The notes under the pieces are model-generated. The model was not told the origin of the DNA. It ran no database searches and saw only the letters and a list, made by a program, of their open reading frames with translations. This document shows positions 47,576-58,018 of a DNA stretch of 64,000 nucleotides, one piece after another (position 1 is the stretch's first letter; each line of letters begins with the position of its first letter). Source of the DNA: Arthrinium phaeospermum (Eukaryota > Ascomycota > Sordariomycetes > Amphisphaeriales > Apiosporaceae); assembly GCA_006503535.1 (NCBI GenBank), contig QYRS01000016.1:124001-188000 (forward strand), in the 5' to 3' direction. Made by a program: the position numbers and the translations under genes.

Positions 47576-48508
47576 ATGACCGAGACTACCTCTTCTCCAT
47601 CGCGGTCGAAAGACAAGCAGCCCGAAGAACCACAAGCAGCCCCGTCCGGCGCGCTGGCTCCCAAGCTCGAGGGAGCGCTAGAGATGGAGGACTTGACGCT
47701 CAAGCCTGCGGCCCAGGAGAGCGCCCCCGAGTCGAGCGCCGCAGCCGCTGCTTCGAGTAGCGAATCAACACAACCAGCGCCTGTTGGTGGTGGCCAAGAG
47801 ACATCACCCGCGGCGCAGTCATCGTCCCAAAACACCGCAGTATCCGCCACACCCGCAGAAGGGGAAGAACCCACAGCATCATCCACCACACAATCAAAAG
47901 GCAAAGCTCCCGCCCCGGTCACGCCGCCCCGCGAGGATCCCCTTATGATTGGATCGACGCCATCGGAGGAGGCGACCGCTAGGGGCGACTCTGTGGTGGA
48001 GATCCTGCTGATATCGACGGCGGCGAGCTCCCGGCATCCGTTCAAGATCACGGAGAGGTATCTGGCCAAGAGGAACGTCAACGTGCCGGGCCTCACCGAC
48101 GACGGGAGGATGGATCTCATCAGCATTACCGTCTACTCACTCAAAGAACTGATCCTAAGGGAATGGCGCAAAGAGTGGGAGACTGCCCCCCGGGAGCCAG
48201 CCAGTATCCGCCTTATCAGGATGGGTAAAATGCTGGACGATAAGGCGACTCTGCGAAGTGAGTAGTACCATACCCCCTCTGTCCTTCTCAGCATGCAGGC
48301 ACCGCTTTGCAAGATTACGTGAGAGAGGTTACTGACCAATGCCCCCATTTCCGCTGCAGGTTATGGATTTAGCTTAGAAGCCCCCAACGTGGTTCACATG
48401 ACGGTTAAGCCGCAAGAACCGGCCGAGGAGGAAGGAGGAGCGGCTAAGGGCGCTAAGGAAGCCGGGCATGACAGCAATGAAGCTGGCTGCTGCTGTATTG
48501 TGCTATGA
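47576..48508 (+). CDS. Prenylated ubiquitin-fold protein, UBL3/MUB-like
   Basis: Two exons, 47576-48257 and 48360-48508, giving 276 residues; the 102-base intron splits a Ser codon (A|GT). Residues 1-137 are a disordered Ser/Ala/Pro/Glu-rich extension. The ubiquitin fold covers about 138-245: SVVEILLIST, KELILREWRKEWE, IRLIRMGKMLDDKATLRS and VVHMTVKP. These match UBL3/MUB proteins, where the helix followed by LRLIYQGRxL is diagnostic. The C-terminus CCCIVL is a CAAX box with final Leu, predicting geranylgeranylation, with neighbouring Cys available for palmitoylation. In animals and plants this family sits on the plasma membrane, recruits E2 enzymes and sorts proteins to vesicles. A 20-residue insert between the first strands and the helix is not in the animal form. 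Confidence 0.88.
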
Positions 48509-49637
48509 TGGATGGAACCCCATCATTTCGTCGCAGAGGATGCCACGAGAATATACCCAGCACAACCCCCTCGGGGGGCTCTTCGAAAAGCGTACCTGTG
48601 CCTTCCGTCGTCTCCTTTCTGATGGGGCCCATTTGTTATTGGCGGAAGGGTTGGCACTGTGGCCGATTTATCCTGGTCAAGTGTATGTTTCCGGCCGTCG
48701 AGCCATCTTCTATACACTGCATGGGGCATCCTTGAATGGAGCCCCTGCCTCACCCACCGAATACGCACATACATTTCATCATCACCATCGGCATTGGACA
48801 TGCATTTCAGGGACGAGTCCGCGGCGGTTTAGCGGGACATGCGGAGAGTATCTGGTCTTATAATAGGGGATGAAGCGAGCACATCGAAGATCCCCGACTC
48901 AACTTTCCACCATTTGGCTTTTCATACACAACAACAGGCGATTAGGTGTCGGATGGGATGCTGTTTTGTAGAAAAGGAGGGGCCCACTGGGATGGATGGC
49001 GACCATTGGGGAACACAGCGTACCACTACTCATGTTTGTAATTCAAGACTCTCTGCAGTCTTCACGTCTCTCTCTCTTACTACTACCATAGAGAGTAAAC
49101 TTGGGCGGGACACGGAACGGGGTATCTGTGTATAGCGTTGGGACATGGCACGAATAGAAGCGTATCATTCTGCCGCGCACTGTTTCACTCCCCAACTGAC
49201 TCACGACTGCGTGTTTGACTTTGATGCTGTGCCGTTCACGATGCATACTGATTTTCTTGACTTGCCTGTTTGCGGTAGCAGCATCTGTTCGCTTGCGAGA
49301 CCACCACCGTACAGCGAACGCAATTTTTGGTATTGTGGAAAACAGGCCCGAAAATTGACTGATTCTAAAGCTCTCGTGGCTACACACAGGGGGGAGAACT
49401 AATGGGTCTCTGAACTGCCGGTTCTGGTATTTCTAGACCAGACTGGCTATTAGAGGGATATGGTGGTGTTTGTGATGGCTATCAAATCACGTTTCTACCC
49501 CCATCAAATGCCAAGTGTAGGTTGGGGGGAACCTCCTTTGGTCCTCATCATGCTGTTTGTTCTTCATTCAATCGTTGCCATCCTCCACTGCATGCTTGCT
49601 GCCACTTGTCCACCACTTGAGACCTCCCCCGATTCTC
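48509..49637. other. Intergenic region between convergent genes
   Basis: About 1.1 kb of presumed 3' UTRs and spacer. No gene or RNA recognised. Confidence 0.45.
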
Positions 49638-50244
49638 TTAGATCTTGAGCTTCCGCTCCATCTCGTCGTGAATACCGATGACGCCGCCGGCCGTCTGCTC
49701 CTCGCCGGTGTAGATATCCTCCCAGTCGATGAGGGTCTCGCGTCCGCGCAGGATGTCCTCGTGCACGCTCTTGCCGCCGGCACCACCGCCGCCCAGGGCG
49801 AGGGGGCGCCACTCGCCGTCCCGCACGGTCTTGAGCTCCATGCCGCGGCGGATGGGCTCCGAGATGCCAAAGGTCTTGCGCAGGGTCTCCATGCGGACGG
49901 CGTCCTGTGTGGCCTCCCAGGCCTTGAGGCGGGCCTCGAGGGGGTGGCGCGAGGTGACGGGGTCGCTGTCTTGGGTAGTGGTGGTCAGGGGGACGGCGCC
50001 GACGCCGTTGCGGAGGGTGTCGTATAGGCCTGGCGCGGAGGGGGCGCCGGGGGTGCGGAGGTGGGTGAAGGTTGTGGTGTGGTCGCCGGAGGGGACTATG
50101 CGCATCGACTGTTGGGGGAGAACTCAGTTAGCGGTTTGGTTTTCCTGCGGGGAAGGGAGGTTCATGAGGGGGTGTGTGGTGTGTGGATATGTAGACTTGT
50201 ATGGGTTGATGGTGGTGATCGTGAGGGCTGGAGAGGCTTACCAT
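49638..50244 (-). CDS. UMP1: Proteasome maturation factor Ump1 (POMP)
   Basis: Coding parts are 50242-50244 and 49638-50108 on the minus strand, giving 157 residues. The protein starts MSMRIVPSG and matches Ump1 along its length: DTLRNGVGAVPL, RHPLEARLKAWEATQ, RMETLRKTFGISEPIRRGME, then VHEDILRGRETLIDWEDIY. Ump1 is a short-lived chaperone that holds half-proteasomes until they dimerise and is then degraded. The first exon contributes only the ATG. Its last base is followed by GTAAGC, and a 133-base intron ends in CAACAG before TCG ATG. If translation instead began at the second ATG (50105), two residues would be lost and no splicing would be needed for the start. Confidence 0.93.
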
Positions 50245-50879
50245 GTTGGCGGTTTGGGTGTGTGGTGATGGATGATATCCGTGAATGTTCTGGCTCTTGT
50301 GGTTTCTGTCGATTGATTGACAGATGTATTGCAATTCAAAACGCCCAGCTGCTCGAGGGTTCGTGGTACGTGGTGAGAAGATGCCGAGGCGAGATTGTAG
50401 AAAGTCGGTGGTGGATGTTGATGGGTTGGTTGTTGCAACAGCAAGCTAGCAGCAGTGCAGTGCTGGAGCTTCGGTCGGTCGGTGGTTGCGTTGCGTACTT
50501 CACAGCTCGCTGCGGGCCAGGCTGCGATGGGATGCGTAGCTGACCTCAGAAGGGTACTTGCATACGCCCGCTGGAGGCTCGAGTGGGCCAGTGAAAAGGT
50601 ACCTGAGGAGCTGGTGCAGCCTTGCCTGGCCCTTGCGCGCCAAACCAGCTCCCGTCTCGTTAAATCAATTCAGCTAACGCTGCTTAGATGCATAATGTCT
50701 AGGGCCCCACTATTACCGAGCGACCGACGTCAGGAGAGGCCCATTACTCACAAGTCAGCGTGAGCAATAGCTTCGTTTGTTTCGGCGCCATAGAGCTACT
50801 TGCATATAACCATGATAGAATAAGACCAGAACAGAGGCCAGCTCGAGGATACCCATCTTGAGATGACCCAATTGACAGG
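50245..50879. other. Divergent promoter region
   Basis: 635 bases between the Ump1 start codon and that of the ABC protein. No gene recognised; it should hold both promoters and leaders. Confidence 0.45.
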
Positions 50880-52889
50880 ATGCGACCCCCCAAAACCCTC
50901 CCGCCCAACGTGAACATCACCAATGGCACCTTTTATCGTACATTCCCCGGCTCATCCAACCTTCATCCCAACCCGCCGCTCTTCAAGAATCTGAACTTTT
51001 CGATTCCCTCAGCTGTTGATCCCCCGACTCACTGGTATGTGGTCGGGCCTTCCCTGAGCGGGAAAACCACATTTCTTAACCTCTTGCGGGGTCGGCTGTT
51101 CTGTGACCCTCCCACAGCCCGGAGCTTCACTTACGGCCAGACTCACGATGATGCCAAGGCCGGGTCGCGGCCGTCCCGCTTGCCGGACCAGATGATCCAG
51201 TACGTGGGATTCAACGGCGGCGATACGTTGGGCGGTGGCGGGCCCACAGCCGCCGCCTACCTGGCCGCCCGCTACGAGTCGAAGCGCGAGATCACCGACT
51301 TCTCCCTGCGCGACTTCCTGCTGGGCAACACGGAGCTGAACGCGCTGGAGAAGCGGGACCATCCCGCCGACGCGGCGCACTTTGCGCGCGTGGTGCGCGA
51401 CCTCGGGCTCGCGCCCCTGATGGACCTGCCCGTCACGTCGCTGAGCAACGGCCAGGGCCGCCGCGCCCGCATCGCCCGCGCCCTGCTCGGCAAGCCCGAG
51501 CTGCTGCTGCTCGACGAGCCGTTCATGGGCCTCGACCCTCCCACTGTGGCTGGTCTGAGTCCGCTGCTGCGTGACATGGCCCGCGCGGCCAGCCCCCGCC
51601 TCGTCTTGACGGCGCGGCCGCAGGACCCCATCCCGGACTGGATCACGCATCTGCTCTACCTGCGCGCCGACTGCCAGGTCGCGACCGCGGGGCGCAAGGA
51701 GGACGTGCTGTTCGTGCTGAGCGCGTATGTGCAGGGCGTGATGAAAGGGGCGCATAAGGAAGACGGCAAGCTCGCCGTGCATAACCTCGTGCATCTGGGC
51801 AAGACGTTGACGGCCAAGGGCATCACCGGCAAGACGTTGGTGGAAGAGGCCGAGCCGGAAGCAGATGAGTCTACGTCCTTCCAAGAGAACGAGCCGCCGA
51901 AGTCTCTCGGAGAGCCGCTGGTGGAGATGGACGGCTGCCGCGTGGCGTACAACGGCAAGGTGGTGCTCGGCAACTGGACACAGCAAGACGCCGACGGCCA
52001 GGAGAAAACTGGCCTCGTCTGGACCGTCCGGAGGGGCGAGCGCTGGGGCATCTTTGGGCCCAACGGCTCGGGGAAGACGACCATCTTGTCGCTCATCTGC
52101 TCGGATCACCCTCAGACGTACTCGTTGCCGATCCGACTGTTTGGCCGCAGCCGCCTGCCCGAGCCGGGGTCGGGGAAACTGCCCCTGACCATCTGGGACG
52201 TGCAGTCCCGCATCGGCCACTCCAGCCCCGAAATCCACCAGCTCATGCCGCGCAGCCTGACCGTGCGTCAGGTCCTGGAGAACGCCTGGGCCGACACGTT
52301 CCGGACCAAGGCCAGGCTGGACCGCCAGAGCAAAGAGAAGGTGGCGGCCGCTCTCCGGTGGTTCGAGGCCGAGCTCAACCCAAGAAGCGCTGCCACCAAA
52401 AAGTCGTCGTCCAGCAGAGACCTGAGTTGGGCGGGCCACTACATGTTCGGCGAGCTCTCTTTCTCGGCGCAGCGCGTCGCCCTCTTCCTCCGCGCCACCA
52501 TCAAGCACCCCGACGTCGTGGTGCTGGACGAGGCCTGCAGCGGCATGGACGACGGGGTCCGCAACAAGTGCCTGCTGTTCCTGGAGCACGGCGAGCACCA
52601 GACGTACGTCACGCGCGACGACGGGTCCGAGGTCGTCGTGGAGAGCGAGATCGCCAGGCGCGGCGAGGTGCGGGTCGGCGGGCTTACGGAGGACCAGGCT
52701 CTGATCTGTATTAGTCACGTCCGCGAGGAGATTCCGGATTGTGTTCGGGAGTGGGTCTGTCTCCCCGAGGCCAATACGGGCGCGCCGGCTCGGTTCGGGC
52801 GGTCGCGCGCGCCGTTGGGGAGGGATGAGAAGGGGTGGATGGAGATTTGGGGCATGGGTGCCGTGGGTAGTATGCACAGAGTCCACTAG
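50880..52889 (+). CDS. Soluble tandem ABC ATPase, YDR061W-like
   Basis: Single exon, 669 residues, with no membrane segments. First ABC domain: Walker A GPSLSGKTT (56-64), signature LSNGQGRRARIARAL (about 188) and Walker B LLLLDEPF (about 208). Second domain: Walker A GPNGSGKTT (about 393), degenerate signature ELSFSAQRVALF and Walker B VVVLDEAC (about 545). This layout and length match yeast YDR061W and its relatives, proposed to act in mitochondria or on unknown macromolecules. Role uncertain. The second signature lacks the LSGGQ glycines, suggesting one of the two composite ATP sites is weak. A charged linker (about 320-350) separates the halves. The N-terminal PGSSNLHPNPP stretch could not be assigned a targeting role. 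Confidence 0.88.
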   Translation: MRPPKTLPPNVNITNGTFYRTFPGSSNLHPNPPLFKNLNFSIPSAVDPPTHWYVVGPSLSGKTTFLNLLRGRLFCDPPTARSFTYGQTHDDAKAGSRPSRLPDQMIQYVGFNGGDTLGGGGPTAAAYLAARYESKREITDFSLRDFLLGNTELNALEKRDHPADAAHFARVVRDLGLAPLMDLPVTSLSNGQGRRARIARALLGKPELLLLDEPFMGLDPPTVAGLSPLLRDMARAASPRLVLTARPQDPIPDWITHLLYLRADCQVATAGRKEDVLFVLSAYVQGVMKGAHKEDGKLAVHNLVHLGKTLTAKGITGKTLVEEAEPEADESTSFQENEPPKSLGEPLVEMDGCRVAYNGKVVLGNWTQQDADGQEKTGLVWTVRRGERWGIFGPNGSGKTTILSLICSDHPQTYSLPIRLFGRSRLPEPGSGKLPLTIWDVQSRIGHSSPEIHQLMPRSLTVRQVLENAWADTFRTKARLDRQSKEKVAAALRWFEAELNPRSAATKKSSSSRDLSWAGHYMFGELSFSAQRVALFLRATIKHPDVVVLDEACSGMDDGVRNKCLLFLEHGEHQTYVTRDDGSEVVVESEIARRGEVRVGGLTEDQALICISHVREEIPDCVREWVCLPEANTGAPARFGRSRAPLGRDEKGWMEIWGMGAVGSMHRVH

Positions 52890-53010
52890 CAAGCCTATGG
52901 AGCGAATATCCGTACCGTACAGTTTTGTAGTGTCAACCCACCTTGTTCTTCGAGTCCATAAGTCGTTTTAACCGCACAACCAAACATCCAAGACAATCGA
53001 GGACCTCAAA

Positions 53011-53110
53011 TCCGATGTGGTGTAGTGGTTAACATTAGTCGCTCTCATTTACGAGTTCAGTCTGAAAGTCGGAGTTCCGACTAGCCCGGGGTTCGATTCC
53101 CCGCATCGGA
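53011..53110 (+). tRNA. tRNA-Glu(CTC) with a 29-base intron
   Basis: Same mature 71-base sequence as the copy at 39989-40095, on the opposite strand. Acceptor TCCGATG/CATCGGA, anticodon loop with CTC, intron 53048-53076 after position 37. The intron begins TTTACGAG and is unrelated in most of its length to that of the first copy. Confidence 0.95.
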
Positions 53111-53454
53111 AAGGTTTCTTCTCTTTTTGCATTTTTGGCAGCATCAGTCCATATTTGTCGACGATATCTTTTTGCTCTTTTTGGTCTTTTTCATTCTTTT
53201 CGCCCTTTTTTGGGTCGCTTGCCACATCATTCACGGTCGCATTTTCTTGATGTTTTCTATTTTCTTTTCCCTGCGAGAATATCTCACCAAATAGGTAATA
53301 GTCGATGACTGGCAATTTTGTTTGCTCTTGCAGATCGTTACAATGTGCATGCACTAATTGGGAAATTGCCATGCTCGGTCGCTATGAGACGACCAACATC
53401 GCCACGACGCTGATTGATATATGTGCATATTTCGACCGTCCTTCTCTTCCTGCC
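53111..53454. other. Spacer between tRNA-Glu and MFS gene
   Basis: A/T-rich, with a reverse-strand open frame of about 108 codons that runs into the tRNA. Its Lys/Glu-rich product ends in translated tRNA sequence, so it is not a real gene. Confidence 0.45.
53124..53128 (+). terminator. RNA polymerase III terminator of tRNA-Glu
   Basis: Five T residues 14 bases past the tRNA 3' end, followed by another T run. Confidence 0.6.
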
Positions 53455-55468
53455 TCACACCGCTTCTCGACGCCCTGATTTCGATGTTTTATTCCTCAAC
53501 TCCCCCAGAAACCCCTCGCCCCGCCCCGCCGCCGCCAGCTTGCCCCTCTTCAACCGCCGCGTCTCGCTCTCGACGTCGCGCGTCAGGTACCACGTGAGCA
53601 GCGTCATCCCCATGCACGCCCCCACGAGCGCCATGGCGACCCCGAACGAGACCCGGTACCGCGGCGCGTAGTCCGCCCGGAACAGCTGCGGCCCCACGGC
53701 GCCGCCGATCTGCCCGTAGCTGTTGACGAAGCCGATGGCGAAGGCGGAGCCCGTGGCGCGGCTCGTGGTCTGCACCCGCCAGGGCCACATCATGGGGTAC
53801 CTGCGTTGAGTAGGCAATGGCGTTAGTCAATGTGTTTGTTGCCCTTTTAGATTGGAAGGTCCCGAGAATACGTAATCTGTTTTGCTCTTGAGAGGAAGAG
53901 GGGGAAGGAACGGGACTTACCACGCTGCCGTGACGGCGTTGCCGACCATGGTGGCGGCGTACACGGCGCTGTTGCTCGGGTAGGCCACCAGGACGCCGTA
54001 GCAGGCCAGGATCACGGTCAGGAAGACCAGGGGGTAGAGGGGGCGCGGCAGGCGGGCGTTGTCGGCGAAGACGCCGGTGGCGGCGATGATGGCGAGGCCG
54101 AGGACGGTGATGGGGATGTTGAGGATCTGGGCGGTTGCGAGGTCGCTTTGTGTGGCGTTAGTTACACCGTGATTGCTTTCTGTGTTAGGTGGCATGCTCA
54201 TCGTGACTTACGTGAAGCCCAGGTCGGCAATGACGGTGGGTTGGTAGAATCGCACGCCGGACGTGCCCACGGTGAAGAAGGCCCAGATCAAGGTGAACAG
54301 CCAAAGGCGGATATCTTTGAGCGAAGCAACGATCTCGCTGAACTTGAAGGTCTGCTCGGACGCTCGTGGGGCATTCGGTGGGAGGCGGGCCTGGATGAAG
54401 GCTTTCTCCTTTTCGGACAGCCAGGAGGCGGTGTCTGGAACTATGCGAGATGTCAGTCTACGGGGAAACCCATGGGAGTCGAAAGTGTTGGCATGCTCAC
54501 AGTCGGGTAGAGTGAACCAGACGATGACGCCCATCACGATTGTTGCTAATGACTCGACCAGGAAGAGCCTTGGAAGAGGCTGTCAGTAGATGCTGTTTGA
54601 GCAACAAGAAACCAGCTTGGGTAGACTCACCACTGCCAACCACTGAGCCCGCCATACCCCGACAAGTGATCGAACGCAAAGGCCAGGATGCCGCTAAAGA
54701 TCCCCGACAGGTTCCCGCAGATATAAAAGTAGAGCAGCCGCAGGGACATCTCGTCCGGCCTGTACCAATAGCACATCTGCAGAATAACTCCCGGGAACTG
54801 TCCGGCTTCGAACAAGCCGAGAAAGAAGCGAGCCGCATAGAGGCCGGCCGAGTCCTTGGCGAGGCAGTGGAGTCCCAGGACGATGCCCCAGGAGACCAAG
54901 ATGCGGGATTGCCATTTCGAGGGGGAGAAGCGTTTGATCAGCAGGTTCGATGGGGCTTCGCCGATGATGTACGGGATCTGTGTGGCAGTCAGAGAAATTC
55001 CCGTTGGCTCGTTGGTCTGTTGTTGGGGGATCGTGACGTACATAGTAAAGCACGGTGACAAGTGCATATGCGTCAGAACTCATACCCAGCTGGGCCATGA
55101 TGTTTTGATCAGTTCCACGATTCATGATGCGAGCATTCGACACCTCGAAACCCCATGTCAGCATGTATAAAGAATTTCATCGACCTCATATCAACGGTCA
55201 CACTCACATTGTCCGAGTCCAAGTTTTTGAACATGAAGATGATGGAGCAGAGTGGCATCAGATGCCAGTCGATGCGCCTCAGAAGTTTCTTCTCCTCTTC
55301 CGGGGTAAGGAGCTGTCTTGTACGGGAACGCCCATCCTCGCTCGTGATGAATTCCGTCGATGTGCTTTCGGAACACTGGTCAGGACGGGTGTTATCTTTA
55401 TCAACAGACTGCATCAGGCCAGCAGGCCCATTGATGGCCGTTATTGCCAGATCTTTGGTGTCTGACAT
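53455..55468 (-). CDS. MFS transporter, allantoate permease (Dal5) family
   Basis: Seven exons on the minus strand: 55208-55468, 55042-55143, 54631-54977, 54501-54568, 54212-54440, 53921-54145 and 53455-53800. They give 525 residues with every phase consistent. The N-terminal 75 residues are cytoplasmic. Conserved anion:cation symporter features follow: RRIDWHLMPL, NLDSDNVSNARIMN after the first intron, YIIGEAPSNLLIKR, ARFFLGLFEAGQFPG, WYRPDEMSLR and LPDFPDTASWLSEKEK. Twelve membrane segments can be accommodated. Members take up small carboxylated or amide compounds such as allantoate, ureidosuccinate, nicotinate or cysteine by proton symport. The substrate is not deducible. It is divergent from the dioxygenase gene, with 610 bases between start codons, suggesting co-regulation (inference). 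Confidence 0.92.
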
Positions 55469-56078
55469 TGCGATTTCGTAGATTTATCCTCGAATATTTC
55501 CGGTAGGTCGAAGCAGATATATCTGGAATAGGATCTAGCAGCTCATTCTCTTTCCAGAATCAGTGGCATTGATATCACCCAAGTCATTCCCCACACAATG
55601 GCCCCTAGGGGTACAGAACCCCATCATGCTCACATCCTACGATGTACGTAAGATGGTGCAATTTGGACCAGATGCATGTTACTAGATATCCCCGAACCAC
55701 ATTGCTGGTGTAGACCAACGAGAGCCGCAGTTGGAGTATTCGTCATGCAACCCGGTGATCACGACAGCGATTGGAGAAGGTCGAGCGCAACCCTCTCGGC
55801 AGTAACATTGGAGAAATTGATGTGACGACGATGGCGAATTGAGGGGAAATCGGAAGCCCAATGCCGATGGCACGAGTTCTGGGATCTTGAAATATGTATC
55901 CACGGAATAACTTCTCAGCAAATCTGTACCAAAGGATTCCAGCCCCGGATTCAAATCTCAAGCTTCGCATTCCAGATACAGCACATGCTTCATTTGCCCT
56001 AGATCAACCAACCCGACATAAGAAGATAGCGAAGTAAGAAAATACCATTGCAAACTTCCCCAGTGCCCCGTATTGAAT
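55469..56078. promoter_or_regulatory. Shared divergent promoter of MFS and dioxygenase genes
   Basis: 610 bases between two divergent start codons; no gene inside. No specific binding site could be assigned. Confidence 0.5.
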
Positions 56079-57423
56079 ATGGCAGCCGCCGTGCTCAATC
56101 CTCCCTCTCAGGCCACTGATATTCCCGCCTATCATCAGGTCCCCGAGACTGAATATGAACGTAAGCATGGTGGTTATCCCAAAAATACACATTCATACTT
56201 ACATGGGTTTGTGTCACAGTCGAGTGGGCAGATTTGGCGACGCTGGATCTCTCAAAGTGCGACCAGCCAGGAGGGAAAGAAGAACTGGCGGAACAGCTCT
56301 TCGAAGCAATCCAGAATATTGGTAAGATCTATCTCAGTGCATAAACTACCATGAAAATGGGCTTCTAAGAGAAACGTAGGATTCTTCTACATAGTGAACT
56401 TTGGTCTCTCCCAAGAGCAGGTGGACAAGCAGTTCGCCATCGGCAAAGAAGTCTTCAAGCTGCCGACGGAAGAGAAGCTGAAGTACCGAGCCGATCTCGA
56501 GCACGGAGGCTACAACGGGTACAAGCCCCTGGGTCTTCGAGTAAGCCCTCTCCGGTCTGTTACCAGATCCAGGTCTAATCTTGCATGCCACAGGAGATCC
56601 GCCCCGGCATCTTCGACAACACGGAAATCTACAACATCCCCAAGTTCATCCCCGCCCTGGCGCGGAGCCATCCGGACGTCATCAACGACAACCGCGGCAG
56701 CATCGAGGCCTTCGCGCGCCACATCCACGACGAGGTGGTCCGCAAGCTGCTGGTGCTCTTCGCCCTGATCCTGGAGCTGCCCGAGGACCATTTTTGAGGA
56801 GCCACCGATACGAGGAGCGCAGCGACTGCCACCTGCGCTACATGAAGTACCACCGGCGCACGCCCGCGCAGAACCAGGCGCTCGGGGACGTCTGGGTCAA
56901 GGGCCACACCGACTTCGGCAGCCTGACGCTGCTGTTCCGCCAGCCCGTCGCGGCGCTGCAGGTGCGCACCCCAACACCGGCCTCGGCCTCAATGTCGGGT
57001 GAAGGTCAGAGCGAAAGTGAGAGTCAGCAGCACAGCTGGAAATGGGTCAAGCCGTACCCGGGCAGCATCACGGTCAATATTGCCGACTCGCTCGAGTTCC
57101 TGACCAACGGCTTCCTCAAGTCCAGCATCCACCGCGTCGTGGCGCCGCCGCCGGACCAGGCCGGCATCGACCGGCTGGGTGTGCTGTACTTTGTGCGGCC
57201 CGAGGACAGCCTAGAGTTGCGGCCCGTGGCGAGCAGGGTGCTGGAGCGGCTGGGGTACTATGACAAGTCTTCGACGGATGATGGGGGCTCGGCGGTCGGT
57301 ATTACGGCGGGCGAGTGGGTGAAGGCGCGGGTTGCCAGCGGGGTCTCGAGGGGCACGGCGGCGAGGAGCGATGTGTCGGAGCAGCACATTTTGGGGGGTA
57401 GGTCGGCTAAGTACTACGACTGA
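56079..57423 (+). pseudogene. 2-oxoglutarate/Fe(II) dioxygenase gene with one-base frameshift
   Basis: Exons 56079-56160, 56220-56321, 56380-56540 and 56594-57423. The DIOX_N part is clear (GFFYIVNFGLSQEQ, KLPTEEKLKYR, YNGYKPLG), as is the start of the catalytic half. At 56788-56797 the frame runs CAT TTT TGA and stops after about 182 residues. One base back, the protein resumes at once: RSHRYEERSDCHLRYMKYHRR, then the Fe ligands in GHTDFGSLTLLF (H, D) and SSIHRVV (H), and the C-terminal LGVLYFVRP. The expected full length is about 390 residues, like other fungal isopenicillin-N-synthase-type oxygenases. One T appears to be missing from the run T(5). As written, all metal ligands are lost. 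Alternatives are a sequencing error, or a -1 slip on UUU before UGA. Confidence 0.8.
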
Positions 57424-57625
57424 TGTGTATTGTTTTATGTTTCATAACCCTCGATCAGCATTTATTGTGATGATGTCACTATTTGATTAATGAGTATTGG
57501 GCCTATGTTTCAGCCGAAGGCGTGATTACACCTGTGTTAAGAGTGACTCATCCCGTCGTCCCTCCCTGTGGAGGTGCTGGACACGACATTAAATTATAAT
57601 AGCCAATGCGACGTAGTACGCAAGC
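57424..57625. other. Spacer after the dioxygenase gene
   Basis: 3' UTR and spacer; nothing recognised. Confidence 0.4.
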
Positions 57626-58018
57626 ATGAGAAACATAGAGCAGACGGGCTCCCAGAATGAATACAATTCCCCTGAGATACACCGGTGGAGCCAACTTCAG
57701 CTGGACGACGGGCTGCAGATGGGCAACATCTACGACATGGCCGCGGGCTAGGCGACGGATCACCACCTGTTTGCCGTGATTTTGAAGCCAGTGCTAGTCC
57801 CACTGAACGAGATGAGCAACTATTGGTGTGAACCCTGGAGAGACGTAAGGAGATATTAGGGCGTCGTGCTGGATCTGGCGGCGCGGATGGACCTGGTGTT
57901 TCGGCTGGAGAGGGCGAAATCCAACATGCACAACTGCAACCCCAGGAGGCCCGAGGAAATCAGAGTTCAGACAAGCTTTTCTGCACCCGGAAGTGGGCGA
58001 GAAGCCGCTCCTCTTTGA
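57626..58018 (+). pseudogene. Probable decayed coding fragment with in-frame TAG stops
   Basis: Reading from an ATG at 57626 in one frame gives sequence of ordinary protein character (QLDDGLQMGNIYDMAAG, then DHHLFAVILKPVLVPLNEM and VVLDLAARMDLVFRLERA). It is broken by TAG at about 57749 and 57857 and ends at TGA at 58016-58018. The codons on both sides of each stop continue smoothly, and a CAG to TAG change would explain both. I do not recognise the family. It could be a chance open stretch; the length and GC-biased third positions argue mildly for a relic. Confidence 0.4.

Noticed and set aside
51009..52892. 627-codon open frame antisense to the ABC gene
   Set aside because: It mirrors the GC-rich third positions of the real gene; composition is Arg/Gly/Ala/His-rich with no domain.
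53049..53372. Reverse-strand frame running through tRNA-Glu
   Set aside because: Its end is translated tRNA sequence (RCGESNPGLVG), a common artefact; no ordinary protein features.
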